From JBDXHU01 sp039989475 (GTDB taxonomy: Bacteria > Pseudomonadota > Gammaproteobacteria > Pseudomonadales > Halieaceae): a stretch of 64,000 nt of DNA. The notes below the pieces were generated by a model. The model had not been told where the DNA came from and ran no database searches. It worked only from the letters and a program-made list of their open reading frames with translations. The stretch is from the NCBI GenBank assembly GCA_039989475.1, contig JBDXHU010000005.1:124001-188000 (forward strand), in the 5' to 3' direction. Positions 26,405 to 35,726 of this stretch are shown here, one piece after another (the stretch's first letter is position 1; every line of letters begins with the position of its first letter). The position numbers and the translations under genes were made by a program.

Positions 26405-26487
26405 TTTGTCCATCCTCACTGGTACAACTATACGCTGCTCGCAAAGGTCCAGTTCAAACTTGATTGCATTCGCAACTGCACAGCTAG

Positions 26488-28542
26488 ATGACTGATATCG
26501 CCGCCCGACCGGTTTCCTGTTTGCGCGGCGTGGGCCCGCGCATGTCTGAGAAACTGGCTGAAGCCGGGGTAGAGCAGTTGCAGGACTTGCTGTTCCACCT
26601 GCCGCTGCGTTACCAGGACCGTACCCGGGTGACGCCCATCGGCGCACTGCAAGCCGGCAGTGATGTGGTAGTGGAGGGGGAGGTGCGCGTGGCGGATATT
26701 GCCTTCGGCCGTCGCCGCAGCCTGGTCTGTCGTATCCAGGACAGCACCGGCACCCTGAGCCTGCGTTTCTTCCATTTTTCAGCGGCCCAGAAGAATAACC
26801 TGGAGCCCGGCAGTCGCCTGCGCTGCTACGGCGAGGTTAGGCGCGGCGCCAGCGGCCTGGAAATGTATCATCCGGAGTATCAGCTGCTGGGTGAGGACGA
26901 GGCCGTTGTTGATGAAAGCCTGACCCCGGTCTATCCCACCAGTGCCGGCATTACCCAGAACAGCTGGCGCAAACTCTGCAGCCAGGCCCTGGATATGATG
27001 GCGGGTAGCTCACTACCTGAGCTCTTACCAGGAACGGTAAACCCCGGCATGAACCTGGTAGAAGCGCTGCAGTATCTGCATGCGCCACCACCGGATGCGC
27101 CCCAGGAGCTGATTCGCGAATGCCGCCACCCGGCGCAATTGCGCCTGGCGCTGGAAGAACTGGTGGCACACAACCTGTCACTGGAAAAACTACGCCGCCA
27201 GCAGCAGGCCCTGGGTTCCAACTCGATGACAGCAGGTGAGGGCGCCATGCGCGAGTTTATTGCCGGCCTGCCCTTTGCCCTGACCGGGGCGCAGCAGACC
27301 GTCGTGGAGGAGATATTTACGGATCTTTGTCGCGGCCTGCCCATGTTGAGACTGGTGCAGGGTGATGTCGGATCGGGCAAGACCGTGGTCGCGGCCTGTG
27401 CCGCCAGGCAGGTCATGGAATGCGGTTTCCAGGTGGCCATCATGGCCCCTACCGAAATACTCGCCGAACAACACCGGGAAAGCTTCGCCGCCTGGTTCGA
27501 GCCTCTGGGGATCAGCCCACTGGTACTGAGCGGACGGGTCAAGGGCAAAGCCCGCCTGCAGGCGCTGGAGGATATTGCCAGTGGGGCGGCCCAGCTGATC
27601 ATCGGCACTCATGCCCTGTTCCAGGCCGATGTGGCGTTTCAACAGTTGGGCCTGGTCGTGGTGGATGAACAACACCGCTTCGGCGTGCACCAGCGCCTGA
27701 GCCTGACCGACAAGGGTCTGCGTCCACATCAGCTGGTTATGACGGCCACACCGATACCGCGAACTCTGTCCATGGTGGCCTACGCCGACCTGGATTGTTC
27801 GGTAATCGATGAACTGCCACCCGGACGCCAACCGGTACAGACCGCACTGATCAGCGACCAGAAGCGGCCGCAGATTATCGAGCGGGTGCGGGCGGCCTGT
27901 GAGCAGGGTCGGCAGGCTTATTGGGTCTGTACCCTGATTGAGGAATCCGAGGCGCTGGAATGCCAGGCCGCCGAGGCAACCTGGCAAGAGCTCTCGGATC
28001 AGTTACCCGGTATCACCGTGGCGCTGGTTCACGGCCGCCTCAAGCCCGCCGAAAAAGAAGCGGTGATGCAGCGCTTCAAGTCTGGTGAGGTGCAATTGCT
28101 GGTCGCAACCACGGTTATCGAGGTGGGCGTGGATGTTCCCAATGCCAGCCTGATGATTATTGAAAACCCCGAGCGCCTGGGTCTGGCCCAGTTACACCAA
28201 TTGCGCGGCAGGGTCGGGCGCGGGACAGAAGCCAGCCATTGCGTGCTGTTATTCAAAACGCCACTGGGCAACCAGGGCAAGGCGCGCCTGACAGCCATGC
28301 GGGAAAGCACTGATGGGTTCTACATTGCCGAACGAGACCTGGAGCTGCGCGGCCCCGGTGAGGTATTGGGTACTCGCCAAACCGGCCTGATGGAGTTCCG
28401 GATAGCTGACATTCAATTGCATGGCGACCTGCTGGACCGGGTTAAGGAACTGGCAGGCGAGATAGCCGATCACCACCCCGCCCAGGTAGACCCGTTAATC
28501 CGGCGCTGGCTGGGCAGCGCCGAGCGCTTCGCCACAGTCTAA
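26488..28542 (+). CDS. recG: ATP-dependent DNA helicase RecG
   Basis: A 684-aa branch-migration helicase that regresses stalled forks and processes Holliday junctions. The N-terminal wedge/OB domain starts VSCLRGVGPRMSEKL and includes LFHLPLRYQDRT. Helicase motifs are Walker A GDVGSGKTVVA (~residue 293), DEQH box VVDEQHRFG, motif III MTATPIPRTL and motif VI QLRGRVGRG. It is complete. It is the last of the conserved rph-to-recG series. Confidence 0.96.
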   Translation: MTDIAARPVSCLRGVGPRMSEKLAEAGVEQLQDLLFHLPLRYQDRTRVTPIGALQAGSDVVVEGEVRVADIAFGRRRSLVCRIQDSTGTLSLRFFHFSAAQKNNLEPGSRLRCYGEVRRGASGLEMYHPEYQLLGEDEAVVDESLTPVYPTSAGITQNSWRKLCSQALDMMAGSSLPELLPGTVNPGMNLVEALQYLHAPPPDAPQELIRECRHPAQLRLALEELVAHNLSLEKLRRQQQALGSNSMTAGEGAMREFIAGLPFALTGAQQTVVEEIFTDLCRGLPMLRLVQGDVGSGKTVVAACAARQVMECGFQVAIMAPTEILAEQHRESFAAWFEPLGISPLVLSGRVKGKARLQALEDIASGAAQLIIGTHALFQADVAFQQLGLVVVDEQHRFGVHQRLSLTDKGLRPHQLVMTATPIPRTLSMVAYADLDCSVIDELPPGRQPVQTALISDQKRPQIIERVRAACEQGRQAYWVCTLIEESEALECQAAEATWQELSDQLPGITVALVHGRLKPAEKEAVMQRFKSGEVQLLVATTVIEVGVDVPNASLMIIENPERLGLAQLHQLRGRVGRGTEASHCVLLFKTPLGNQGKARLTAMRESTDGFYIAERDLELRGPGEVLGTRQTGLMEFRIADIQLHGDLLDRVKELAGEIADHHPAQVDPLIRRWLGSAERFATV

Positions 28543-28559
28543 TACCCACAGGAGTTCAC

Positions 28560-28883
28560 GTGTCACTGATTGCTAACACACCAGAGCCTCCCTATTACGC
28601 GGTCATCTTCACCTCACTGCGCACCACCGGTGATGACGGTTATGAGGCAATGGCGGAAAGAATGGTCAGCCTTGCTGCACAACAGCCTGGTTTTCTCGGA
28701 ATTGAGTCCGTGCGAGAAGAGCTGGGCATTACCGTCTCCTACTGGTCCGATCTCGAGTCAATCAAACACTGGAAGGCCAACCTGGAACATCAGGAAGCGC
28801 AAAAATCCGGTCGTGAGAAATGGTATTCAACATTCAGGATAAGAATATCCAGGGTCGAGCGTGACTACGGTAACGGATTATAG
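28560..28883 (+). CDS. Antibiotic biosynthesis monooxygenase (ABM) fold protein
   Basis: A 107-aa ferredoxin-like-fold protein with a GTG start behind AGGAG. The segment YYAVIFTSLRTT, the AQQPGFLGIESVRE core and the SYWSDLESIKHWKANLEHQEAQ motif fit the ABM family of small heme-degrading or cofactor-free oxygenases. The substrate is unknown. It follows recG by 17 nt and overlaps the start of a probable frameshifted small ORF. Confidence 0.8.
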   Translation: MSLIANTPEPPYYAVIFTSLRTTGDDGYEAMAERMVSLAAQQPGFLGIESVREELGITVSYWSDLESIKHWKANLEHQEAQKSGREKWYSTFRIRISRVERDYGNGL

Positions 28884-29050
28884 GGGCGAGCCTGGTTGCT
28901 GCCACATTCCTGGTCTCCGCCATCGTTTTGCTGCTTGCCGGGAATATGCCGATGGCCATTATTACCATCGCCTGCACGGGTTTGGCGGGTTTTGTTATCC
29001 AGCAATCCCGCCTTGTCCCTGCTGAGAAGGCAGACGACCAGGACAGTTAA
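28861..29050 (+). pseudogene. Frameshifted small membrane protein ORF
   Basis: From GTG 28861 the frame reads VTTVTDYR. A one-base shift in the GGGG run at 28883-28886 opens a second frame starting ASLVAATFLVSAIVLLLAG, then NMPMAIITIACTGLAGFVIQ and a charged tail ending DDQDS-stop at 29048-29050. Together they would give a ~63-aa protein with two hydrophobic helices. The second frame alone has no usual start codon near its 5' end. Either a real frameshift or a sequence error explains this. Confidence 0.5.
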
Positions 29051-29596
29051 TCAGGCCAGCGTCAGCCAGCTCCAGCGCCGTTGCAACTCTTGTGGTGACA
29101 GCGATTCCAGTCGTTCAATATTGCGCTGCGGAATAGCCGCGGTATCGGGGTAGGCGTCGACGGCGCGACTCAGCATGGACTCACGCAAGAGGTGAATCAC
29201 CGGCAGCGGGCTGCGGTTGGTCAGGTGGGAGACACCGGCGGGGTCTTCGCCGGCGAAACAATAGGCCGGGTGGAAATGTGCCAGTTGCAGGGTTCCCTCC
29301 AGCCCGGCCTCTTCCAGCAGTTGCTGTGCGGCGTCCACCAGGTCCAGAAAATCTTCAAACTCTGCAGGGCCCCGCGACAAGACCAGCAGGGTGGTGGCTA
29401 TTTCCGCCTCCGGGCTCGCCTGCAGTCGATCCAGCTCTCGCAGGAAATCCTGTAGTTGGTCGGCCTCACTGGCTGCCGTGGAAACAGCGATGCGCAGGGA
29501 CTGGTCCCGTAATACCGGGGCCGCGAAGGGACACAGGTCCAGGGCGACCACGCAATCGCGCAGCCATTGCCGAACCTGGGTTTCCGCCTTATCCAA
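29051..29596 (-). CDS. DUF1415 family protein
   Basis: About 181 aa with AETQVRQWLRDCVVALDLCPFAAPV at the start and HFHPAYCFAGEDPAGVSHLTNRSPLPVIHLLRE in the second half, both typical of DUF1415 (function unknown). No ATG is suitable. The TTG at 29596 overlaps the stop of the upstream rubredoxin-reductase gene and has AAGGA 14 nt upstream, suggesting translational coupling. The start is therefore uncertain. Confidence 0.8.
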   Translation of the reverse strand: MDKAETQVRQWLRDCVVALDLCPFAAPVLRDQSLRIAVSTAASEADQLQDFLRELDRLQASPEAEIATTLLVLSRGPAEFEDFLDLVDAAQQLLEEAGLEGTLQLAHFHPAYCFAGEDPAGVSHLTNRSPLPVIHLLRESMLSRAVDAYPDTAAIPQRNIERLESLSPQELQRRWSWLTLA

Positions 29597-30959
29597 GAAT
29601 TGCCGGCAGTTCCTTCTGCAACGTCGTCTTGTCCCTGGTGGCATCCCCGGTGAGCGCAAAGCCGAGCAACTCGCCCGCACTGTTGCGGAATTCGGCCTTC
29701 ACGTTATTGCCGTCCTCGGTGATGCTCCAGTCGCCTTCAGCATCGGGCGCTACCGGCGATACCACCACCGGGCAGGCCGGGGTCTTGATGGTCACGGGCA
29801 TGGCCGGGTAGGCAACTTCCGTCGCTTCGCCTGCCAGGGTTTTGCCCAGGGCGCGGGCCGCAGCCATCAGGGGCGCCACATAGACCAGAACATGGCCCGC
29901 TACCTCGGCGCAGTCACCAAAGGCGTAGACATTGGCCACATTGGTTTCCAACAGCCGGTTGGTCACGATGCCACGATTGGTCTCGACACCGGCAACCTTG
30001 GCCAGCTCAGTGCGCGGACGCACCCCAACCGCAGACAGCACCATATCGGCGTCAATGCTGGCGCCGGTATTCAAGCTTACCGCCACGCCGCTGTCGGTCT
30101 TGTTCACCGCGGTAACCAGCGGGCCGAAATGGAATTTGGCACCTTTTGCTTCCAGTGCGCGCTGCACCGCCTTACCGGCTGCTTCCGGCAACAGGGTCGG
30201 CAGGCAGTAGCCGAGCGGATCGACCACCTCGACTTCAAAGCCACCATTGACCAGGTCATTGGTGAATTCGCTGCCGATCAGGCCACCCCCGATGATGCAG
30301 ATTTTCTTAACAGCGTTTTTGCTGACTGCCTGGCGGAAGTCGTCATAGTCCAGCAGGTCGTTTATCGAATACACATATTCCTGGGCGTCGCCCTCGATCG
30401 GCGGGCGAATCACCTCAGCACCGACGGCGAGTACCAGCTTGCTGTAGTGCAACGAGGTTTCGGTATCAGCGACATGTACCAGTTGTTTGGCGGTATCAAT
30501 GCTGGCCACCTTGGTGCGGGTCCAGACACTCGCCTTGAGGTTGGTGCCCATGCTGCCGGCATCGGCCATGGCCAGGGCATCGGCCGTCGTATCCTTGGTA
30601 TAGCCGGTTGAGAGCATGGGTTTGGAGTAGGAGCGTCCGTCATCGGAAGTAATCAGGATCAGCGGCGTTTCCTCATCGTGCTTGCGAAACTCCTTGGCCA
30701 GGCCGTAACCCGCCAGACCGGTGCCTATAATCACCACCGGCGCATGTGTGGTGTCAGCCACTGCATCTTCATGGTGTGGCACCTGCTCAACCGGCGCCTC
30801 CTCAATCAGCTCAAAATCTTCCTTGCCGACCCCGCAATCCGGGCACAACCAGTCCTCTGGGACATCTTCCCATTTGGTACCGGGCGCTATGCCGTCATCC
30901 GGCCAGCCCTTGGCTTCGTCGTATACCAGACCACAGACTATACATTCCCATTTGCTCAT
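29589..30959 (-). CDS. Rubredoxin / rubredoxin-NAD(+) reductase fusion
   Basis: A 456-aa two-domain protein. Residues 1-54 are a complete rubredoxin with iron ligands Cys6, Cys9, Cys39 and Cys42 (CIVCG and CPDCG). From about residue 73 a FAD/NAD(P)H pyridine-nucleotide-disulfide-type reductase follows: VVIIGTGLAGYGLAKEF, IIGGGLIGSEF, and VYAFGDCAEV for FAD. It should pass electrons from NADH to rubredoxin, as used by alkane hydroxylases or for oxidative-stress defence; no such partner lies nearby. The two functions are separate genes in Pseudomonas. Confidence 0.93.
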   Translation of the reverse strand: MSKWECIVCGLVYDEAKGWPDDGIAPGTKWEDVPEDWLCPDCGVGKEDFELIEEAPVEQVPHHEDAVADTTHAPVVIIGTGLAGYGLAKEFRKHDEETPLILITSDDGRSYSKPMLSTGYTKDTTADALAMADAGSMGTNLKASVWTRTKVASIDTAKQLVHVADTETSLHYSKLVLAVGAEVIRPPIEGDAQEYVYSINDLLDYDDFRQAVSKNAVKKICIIGGGLIGSEFTNDLVNGGFEVEVVDPLGYCLPTLLPEAAGKAVQRALEAKGAKFHFGPLVTAVNKTDSGVAVSLNTGASIDADMVLSAVGVRPRTELAKVAGVETNRGIVTNRLLETNVANVYAFGDCAEVAGHVLVYVAPLMAAARALGKTLAGEATEVAYPAMPVTIKTPACPVVVSPVAPDAEGDWSITEDGNNVKAEFRNSAGELLGFALTGDATRDKTTLQKELPAILG

Positions 30960-31031
30960 GATGGTTCGCTACTCCCGGCGTGTCAGATTCGCGTGTTTTC
31001 GAGGATGGAACACTATAGTGCCGTATAAAAA

Positions 31032-31625
31032 ATGTGCAAGTCGCTGCGGCTGTGGCAGACTGCGCCGGTGTCATATTCCCGCTCCAGCAAGCCATTAACC
31101 GCCGACCCCGCCTGGCGCTCCAGTACTAGCTTACAGGCGGCAGGCTTGCCCGCGTCAGTGAGACCCTGGCTGCTGGACGAGGGCTCATTGACCGCGCGCC
31201 TGATCGACAAAAGCCAGGGCGAATTCCGGGTACAACGCCTGCACCAGGGCTGGCAGCGACCACTCCTTTCAGAACAACGGCTATTGGGGCTGGGGGCGGC
31301 CCAATGGGCGCTTGTGCGGGAGGTCGTATTGCGCTGCTTCGACCAACCCTGGGTCTATGCCCGCAGCATCATCCCCGCCAGCACCCTCAGCGGCAAGCTG
31401 CGGCGCCTGCGCCATCTGCAAAACGAGTCGCTGGGAGAGCTGCTGTTTCAGCATCCGAAGCTGATGCGCGACGAGTTCGAGCTGGCGCTATTGCCGCCGG
31501 GCAGCACCTATATACACAGCTCCCTGCAGCAGGATTCTCCGGCCTGGGCCCGGCGCTCCCGTTTTATCCTGGACGGCCGGGCGCTGATGGTCAGTGAGGT
31601 TTTCCTGCAACAGTTCCAAGCATGA
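31032..31625 (+). CDS. ubiC: Chorismate-pyruvate lyase UbiC
   Basis: A 197-aa enzyme that releases pyruvate from chorismate to give 4-hydroxybenzoate, the first step of ubiquinone synthesis. Recognisable parts are SVRPWLLDEGSLTARLI, VREVVLRCFDQPWVYARSIIP and ARRSRFILDGRALMVSEVFL. It is divergent from the rubredoxin-reductase gene and overlaps ubiA by 4 nt (ATGA). Confidence 0.93.
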   Translation: MCKSLRLWQTAPVSYSRSSKPLTADPAWRSSTSLQAAGLPASVRPWLLDEGSLTARLIDKSQGEFRVQRLHQGWQRPLLSEQRLLGLGAAQWALVREVVLRCFDQPWVYARSIIPASTLSGKLRRLRHLQNESLGELLFQHPKLMRDEFELALLPPGSTYIHSSLQQDSPAWARRSRFILDGRALMVSEVFLQQFQA

Positions 31626-32527
31626 GCCCGGCCCCGCATAATAAGGTCACCATGGACGCCAAACCCTCGAAGCTTCTCGCCTACGTTCAGCTGACCCGGC
31701 TGGACCGGCCTATTGGCACACTGCTGCTGCTGTGGCCAACCCTCTGGGCCCTGTGGCTGGCAGCCGGCGGCCTGCCGCCGCTGGAACTGCTGCTGATTTT
31801 CGCCTTCGGCACCCTGTTGATGCGTTCGGCCGGCTGCATCATTAACGATCTCGCCGATCGCAAGCTGGATGGCGCCGTGGCGCGCACCCGGCAGCGACCC
31901 CTGGTCACCGGCGCCGTGTCGGTGAACGAGGCGCTATTACTGTGTGCGGTGCTTGCCCTGATCGCCTTTGTTCTGGTTCTGTTTACCAATACCCTCACAA
32001 TTCTCTTGTCTTTTGCCGGGGTAGCCCTGGCGGCCTGCTACCCTTTAATGAAGCGCTACACCCACCTGCCGCAAGTGGTGCTGGGCGCGGCATTTTCCTG
32101 GGGCATACCCATGGCCTTCGCCGCTGTCGGCGATTCACTGCCACCCATACTGTGGCTGGTTTTTATCGCCAACCTGCTGTGGACTGTTGCCTACGATACG
32201 CAATACGCGATGGTTGATCGCGAGGATGATATGACTATCGGCATTAAATCTACCGCCATCCTGTTCGGCAACATGGATCGCAGCATGATTGCAGGGCTGC
32301 AGATACTCTGTTTGCTGGCGCTGCTGCTGGTCGGCCAGCGCTTTGAGCTGGGCGCAATCTATTTCCTGTCCCTGCTGTGCGCGGGCGGGCTGTTCTATTA
32401 TCACTCGCGCCTGATTCGCGAGCGGGACCCGGCCCAGTGCTTTAAGGCCTTCCTGCACAATAATTACGTCGGTGCCGTGGTCTTTGCCGGCATTGCCCTG
32501 GATATGTGGGTACGCGGTGGCAGCTGA
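31622..32527 (+). CDS. ubiA: 4-hydroxybenzoate octaprenyltransferase UbiA
   Basis: A 301-aa integral membrane prenyltransferase with about eight hydrophobic helices. The first Asp-rich motif is NDLADRKLDG (residues ~78-87) and the second is in YDTQYAMVDREDD. N-terminal LTRLDRPIGTLLLLWPTLWAL is typical. It attaches the polyprenyl tail to 4-hydroxybenzoate made by UbiC. The downstream gene starts inside its last codons. Confidence 0.96.
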   Translation: MSPAPHNKVTMDAKPSKLLAYVQLTRLDRPIGTLLLLWPTLWALWLAAGGLPPLELLLIFAFGTLLMRSAGCIINDLADRKLDGAVARTRQRPLVTGAVSVNEALLLCAVLALIAFVLVLFTNTLTILLSFAGVALAACYPLMKRYTHLPQVVLGAAFSWGIPMAFAAVGDSLPPILWLVFIANLLWTVAYDTQYAMVDREDDMTIGIKSTAILFGNMDRSMIAGLQILCLLALLLVGQRFELGAIYFLSLLCAGGLFYYHSRLIRERDPAQCFKAFLHNNYVGAVVFAGIALDMWVRGGS

Positions 32528-33683
32528 GCCACAACTTGAGGCCCGCTTCCTGTCTTCAATCGGACAGATCAGTCGCCAGGACTGGAACCAGCTGGCCGGT
32601 ACCGACTATCCCTTTGCCCGCCACGAATTCCTGTTAGCGCTGGAGCAGTCCGGATCTGCCGATGCCGAGTCCGGCTGGCAGCCCTGTCACGCCACCCTCT
32701 ATCGCGAAAACAAACTGATCGCGCTGATGCCGCTCTACCTGAAATCCCACTCCTACGGTGAGTACGTATTCGACTGGAGCTGGGCCGACGCCTGGCAGCG
32801 CCATGGGCGCGAATACTATCCCAAGTTGCTGACGGCGATACCGTTCACCCCGGCCACTGGCCCGCGACTGTGCTTCGCCGAGGGGGAAGACCCCGTCACC
32901 TGCACTCGCGGCCTGTTCGCGGCGGTGCAGCAGCTGACCCGGGAGCAGGAGATTTCCTCCTGGCACGTGCTCTTTCCCAGCCTCGAGCAGGCTGAATTAC
33001 TGGCGCAATTGGGGGCCAGTACCCGACTCGGCAGCCAATTTCACTGGTTTAACCGCGATTACACTGACTTCGACGACTTCCTCAGCGATTTCAACAGCCG
33101 TAAACGCAAATCGCTAAAGCGCGAGCGCCGCCTGGTCAGCGAGCAGGGCATCAGTTTGCAAACGCTGGAGGGCGAGGCGATCACCCGCGCTGACTGGGAC
33201 CGCTTCTATCGCTTTTACCAGCTGACCTATGCCAAGCGCAGCGGTCACGGCGGCTACCTGAATCGGGCGTTTTTCCAGGAACTGGGCGAGAACCTGTCAG
33301 AGCACTGTGTGCTGGTGCTGGCGCAACAGGATGGCGAGGCCGTTGCCGGCTCACTCTGCTTCCGGTCTGGCGATACCCTGTACGGCCGTTACTGGGGCTG
33401 CGAGCGTGAACTGGACTGCCTGCACTTTGAAGCCTGTTACTACCAGGGCATTGAGTACTGCATCAAACATGGGTTAAAGCGCTTCGATCCCGGCGCCCAG
33501 GGGGAACACAAGATCCAGCGCGGCTTTACGCCCATAGTGACCGTGTCCAGCCACTGGATCGCGGATGAACAGTTTGCCCACGCCATCGAGGATTTTACCC
33601 AGCGGGAAAGCCAGCATATCGACGCCTACATTGAACAGGCCGCCGACTACCTGCCCTTTCGGCAAGACTCAGCCGGCGACTGA
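32517..33683 (+). CDS. GNAT/FemAB-like acyltransferase (DUF482, peptidogalycan type)
   Basis: A 388-aa soluble protein with the DUF482 pattern: RHEFLLALEQSGSA, ALMPLYLKSHSYGEYVFDWSWADA, SQFHWFNRDYTDFDDFLSDFNSRKRKSLKRER, and C-terminal YCIKHGLKRFDPGAQGEHKIQRGF. The fold is related to FemAB/GNAT acyltransferases. The substrate is unknown. The GTG at 32517 is preferred (11-nt overlap with ubiA), since the open frame upstream runs inside ubiA. Its end overlaps the convergent DUF938 gene by 15 nt. Confidence 0.85.
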   Translation: MAAEPQLEARFLSSIGQISRQDWNQLAGTDYPFARHEFLLALEQSGSADAESGWQPCHATLYRENKLIALMPLYLKSHSYGEYVFDWSWADAWQRHGREYYPKLLTAIPFTPATGPRLCFAEGEDPVTCTRGLFAAVQQLTREQEISSWHVLFPSLEQAELLAQLGASTRLGSQFHWFNRDYTDFDDFLSDFNSRKRKSLKRERRLVSEQGISLQTLEGEAITRADWDRFYRFYQLTYAKRSGHGGYLNRAFFQELGENLSEHCVLVLAQQDGEAVAGSLCFRSGDTLYGRYWGCERELDCLHFEACYYQGIEYCIKHGLKRFDPGAQGEHKIQRGFTPIVTVSSHWIADEQFAHAIEDFTQRESQHIDAYIEQAADYLPFRQDSAGD

Positions 33684-34268
33684 GCGGCGCCAGACCAACA
33701 AGCGGTTGTTAGCCGGCATGCTGTTATCGGCCTGCAACTCGTAGCCCGCCTGCCGGGCCAAGTCGTCGACTGCTTCAAAGTCTCGAATACCGCCCCCCGG
33801 GTGCTGCTCTGCCAACCACAGGTCGAAACGGGCATTGCTGTCGCTGGTGTATTCACCCCCATAATTGAATGGGCCGTAAATACAGAGCAGATTGCCCGCA
33901 GGGGCATGGGCGCCCAGGTAGGCAAACAGTGCCACTACGGCAGACCAGGGCATGATGTGCAGGCTGTTGGCGGAGAACAGGGCGCCGGGAATGGGCAGAC
34001 CCCAATCGGCGGCGCTGACATCGAGTTCCACTGGCGGCAGCAGCCGGTCACCGGCAAAATCCTCACACCAGGCGCTTATGCCAGGCAGGTTCTGCGCCAG
34101 GTCGGTGGGCTGCCAGCGCAAGGTCGGCATCTGCTCCACGAAGTAGCGAGCGTGCTGACCGGTACCACTGGCTAACTCCAATACCTGCTCTACCCCGGCC
34201 AGGGTATCGCGCAAAATTGCCAGTATCGGATCCTTGTTGTTTTCACATGCCTGGGAGAAAGGCCGCAC
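33669..34268 (-). CDS. DUF938 SAM-dependent methyltransferase-like protein
   Basis: A 199-aa protein starting at GTG with RPFSQACENNKDPILAIL, exactly the DUF938 N-terminus, so the start is secure. Motif I is VLELASGTGQHARYFV, followed by WQPTDLA, and SLHIMPW lies in the middle. Substrate is unknown. The GTG directly follows the stop of the upstream monooxygenase gene (TGAGTG), making it the third gene of a tightly packed yaaA operon. Confidence 0.87.
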   Translation of the reverse strand: MRPFSQACENNKDPILAILRDTLAGVEQVLELASGTGQHARYFVEQMPTLRWQPTDLAQNLPGISAWCEDFAGDRLLPPVELDVSAADWGLPIPGALFSANSLHIMPWSAVVALFAYLGAHAPAGNLLCIYGPFNYGGEYTSDSNARFDLWLAEQHPGGGIRDFEAVDDLARQAGYELQADNSMPANNRLLVWRRSVAG

Positions 34269-35726
34269 TCACACACTCATGTCGTATTCGGTGAAATCCG
34301 GGCTGCGCATGGACCAGCGAAAGCGCAGGCTGCTGTGGGGCCAGTTGTTAATAATCTTGCCCTGGTCATTCTTGTACCAGCTGCCGCATTCGCCACCCCA
34401 GACCGTGTCGGCAAGATCGCGCTGCAGGGTCTCGTTGAAGTCAGCAGCGACCTCTGCATTAGCCTCCAGCAGGCGAATATCGTGGGCCAGCATCTTGTCG
34501 ATGCAGCGCACAATGTACTTCACCTGGGATTCAACCATGAAAATAATCGAGTTGTGGCCGAGGTTGGTGTTGGGTCCATACAACATGAACAAATTGGGGA
34601 AAGCCGGTACCGCCACTCCGCGCAGGGCCCAGGCGCCGTCGCGCCAGCTGTCATTAAGCAGCTGGCCGTCGCGTCCCTGTATCTGCAGCGGCGCCAGGAA
34701 CTCGGTCGCCCGGAAACCCGTACCGTAAATGATCACATCAACCGGCCGGTCTTCCCCGTCCTCGGTGTTAACGCCACTTTCACCAATGCTCTGGATAGGC
34801 GAGGTAATAATATCGATGCCGCCCTTCGCCAGCGCCTGGTAATAATCATCGGACACCAGCACCCGCTTGCAGCCCAGGGGGTAGTCGGGGGTGAGTTTGG
34901 CGCGCAGCCCGGGGTCGGAAATCTGCTCCTCGCGATAGCGTTTGGCGCCCATACTGACCAGGCGGTGGCGCAGTGAGCCCGGCAGCATGGCACCAAACAT
35001 CAGCAGCTCCTGGCGCAGGTACCAGCGCAGGCGGGAGAGCTTCAATAACCAGGGGTGGTCGCGATAACGCTGCTGCTCTGACTCGGGGTAGCTGCGATCA
35101 TTGCGCGGCACAATGTAATTGGCACTGCGCTGGTAAACATAGACATGCTCCGCCTGCTCCGCCACCGGCGGGATGAACTGAATGGCGCTGGCGGCATTAC
35201 CAATCACGGCCACGCGCTTACCGCGCAGGTCGACCTCGTGGTTCCAGCGGGCGGAATGAAAGCTATCGCCGCGAAAGCTGTCGCGACCGGCAAATGCCGG
35301 CGTATTCGGCAGGTTCAATTGCCCCAGGCCACTGACCAGCATGCGGCAGCGCAGCAGCTCGCCATCACTGAGGGTTAATTCCCACTCGCCGGCTGCCTCG
35401 TCCAGCCGTGCTGCCACCACCTCGGTGTTATAGCGGATGCTGGGGCCCAGCTCATACTTGTCCACACAGTGTTCGAAATAGTGCTGTATCTCCTGCTGGG
35501 GTGAAAATGCGCGACTCCAGTCCGGCTTGGGCTCGAAGGAGAAGCTGTAGAGGTGGGACGCCACATCGCAACAGGCTCCCGGGTAGGTATTGTCGTGCCA
35601 GGTACCGCCGGCGCTATCCGCCTTTTCCAGGATCACCAGGTCGGTTATATCCGCCTCGCGCAGCTTGATCGCCATGCAAATGCCGGACATGCCGGCGCCG
35701 AGAATAGCAACGGTGGTGCGCTGCAT
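34269..35726 (-). CDS. Flavin-containing (Baeyer-Villiger-type) monooxygenase
   Basis: A 485-aa FAD/NADPH enzyme. FAD site ILGAGMSGICMAIKL is at residues 9-23 and the NADPH site is VAVIGNAASAIQFIPP. The motif FRGDSFHSARW matches the Baeyer-Villiger fingerprint FxGxxxHxxxW (its final residue is Asn rather than Pro/Asp). TGFRATEFL follows in the C-terminal half. It probably oxygenates a ketone or other small organic substrate; which one is not known. Its ATG shares a base with the yaaA stop (TGATG). Confidence 0.88.
   Translation of the reverse strand: MQRTTVAILGAGMSGICMAIKLREADITDLVILEKADSAGGTWHDNTYPGACCDVASHLYSFSFEPKPDWSRAFSPQQEIQHYFEHCVDKYELGPSIRYNTEVVAARLDEAAGEWELTLSDGELLRCRMLVSGLGQLNLPNTPAFAGRDSFRGDSFHSARWNHEVDLRGKRVAVIGNAASAIQFIPPVAEQAEHVYVYQRSANYIVPRNDRSYPESEQQRYRDHPWLLKLSRLRWYLRQELLMFGAMLPGSLRHRLVSMGAKRYREEQISDPGLRAKLTPDYPLGCKRVLVSDDYYQALAKGGIDIITSPIQSIGESGVNTEDGEDRPVDVIIYGTGFRATEFLAPLQIQGRDGQLLNDSWRDGAWALRGVAVPAFPNLFMLYGPNTNLGHNSIIFMVESQVKYIVRCIDKMLAHDIRLLEANAEVAADFNETLQRDLADTVWGGECGSWYKNDQGKIINNWPHSSLRFRWSMRSPDFTEYDMSV

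Noticed and set aside
28885..29050. Intact small membrane protein gene
   Set aside because: The hydrophobic frame has no ATG/GTG/TTG at a sensible position with a ribosome site; a frameshifted gene from 28861 explains it better.
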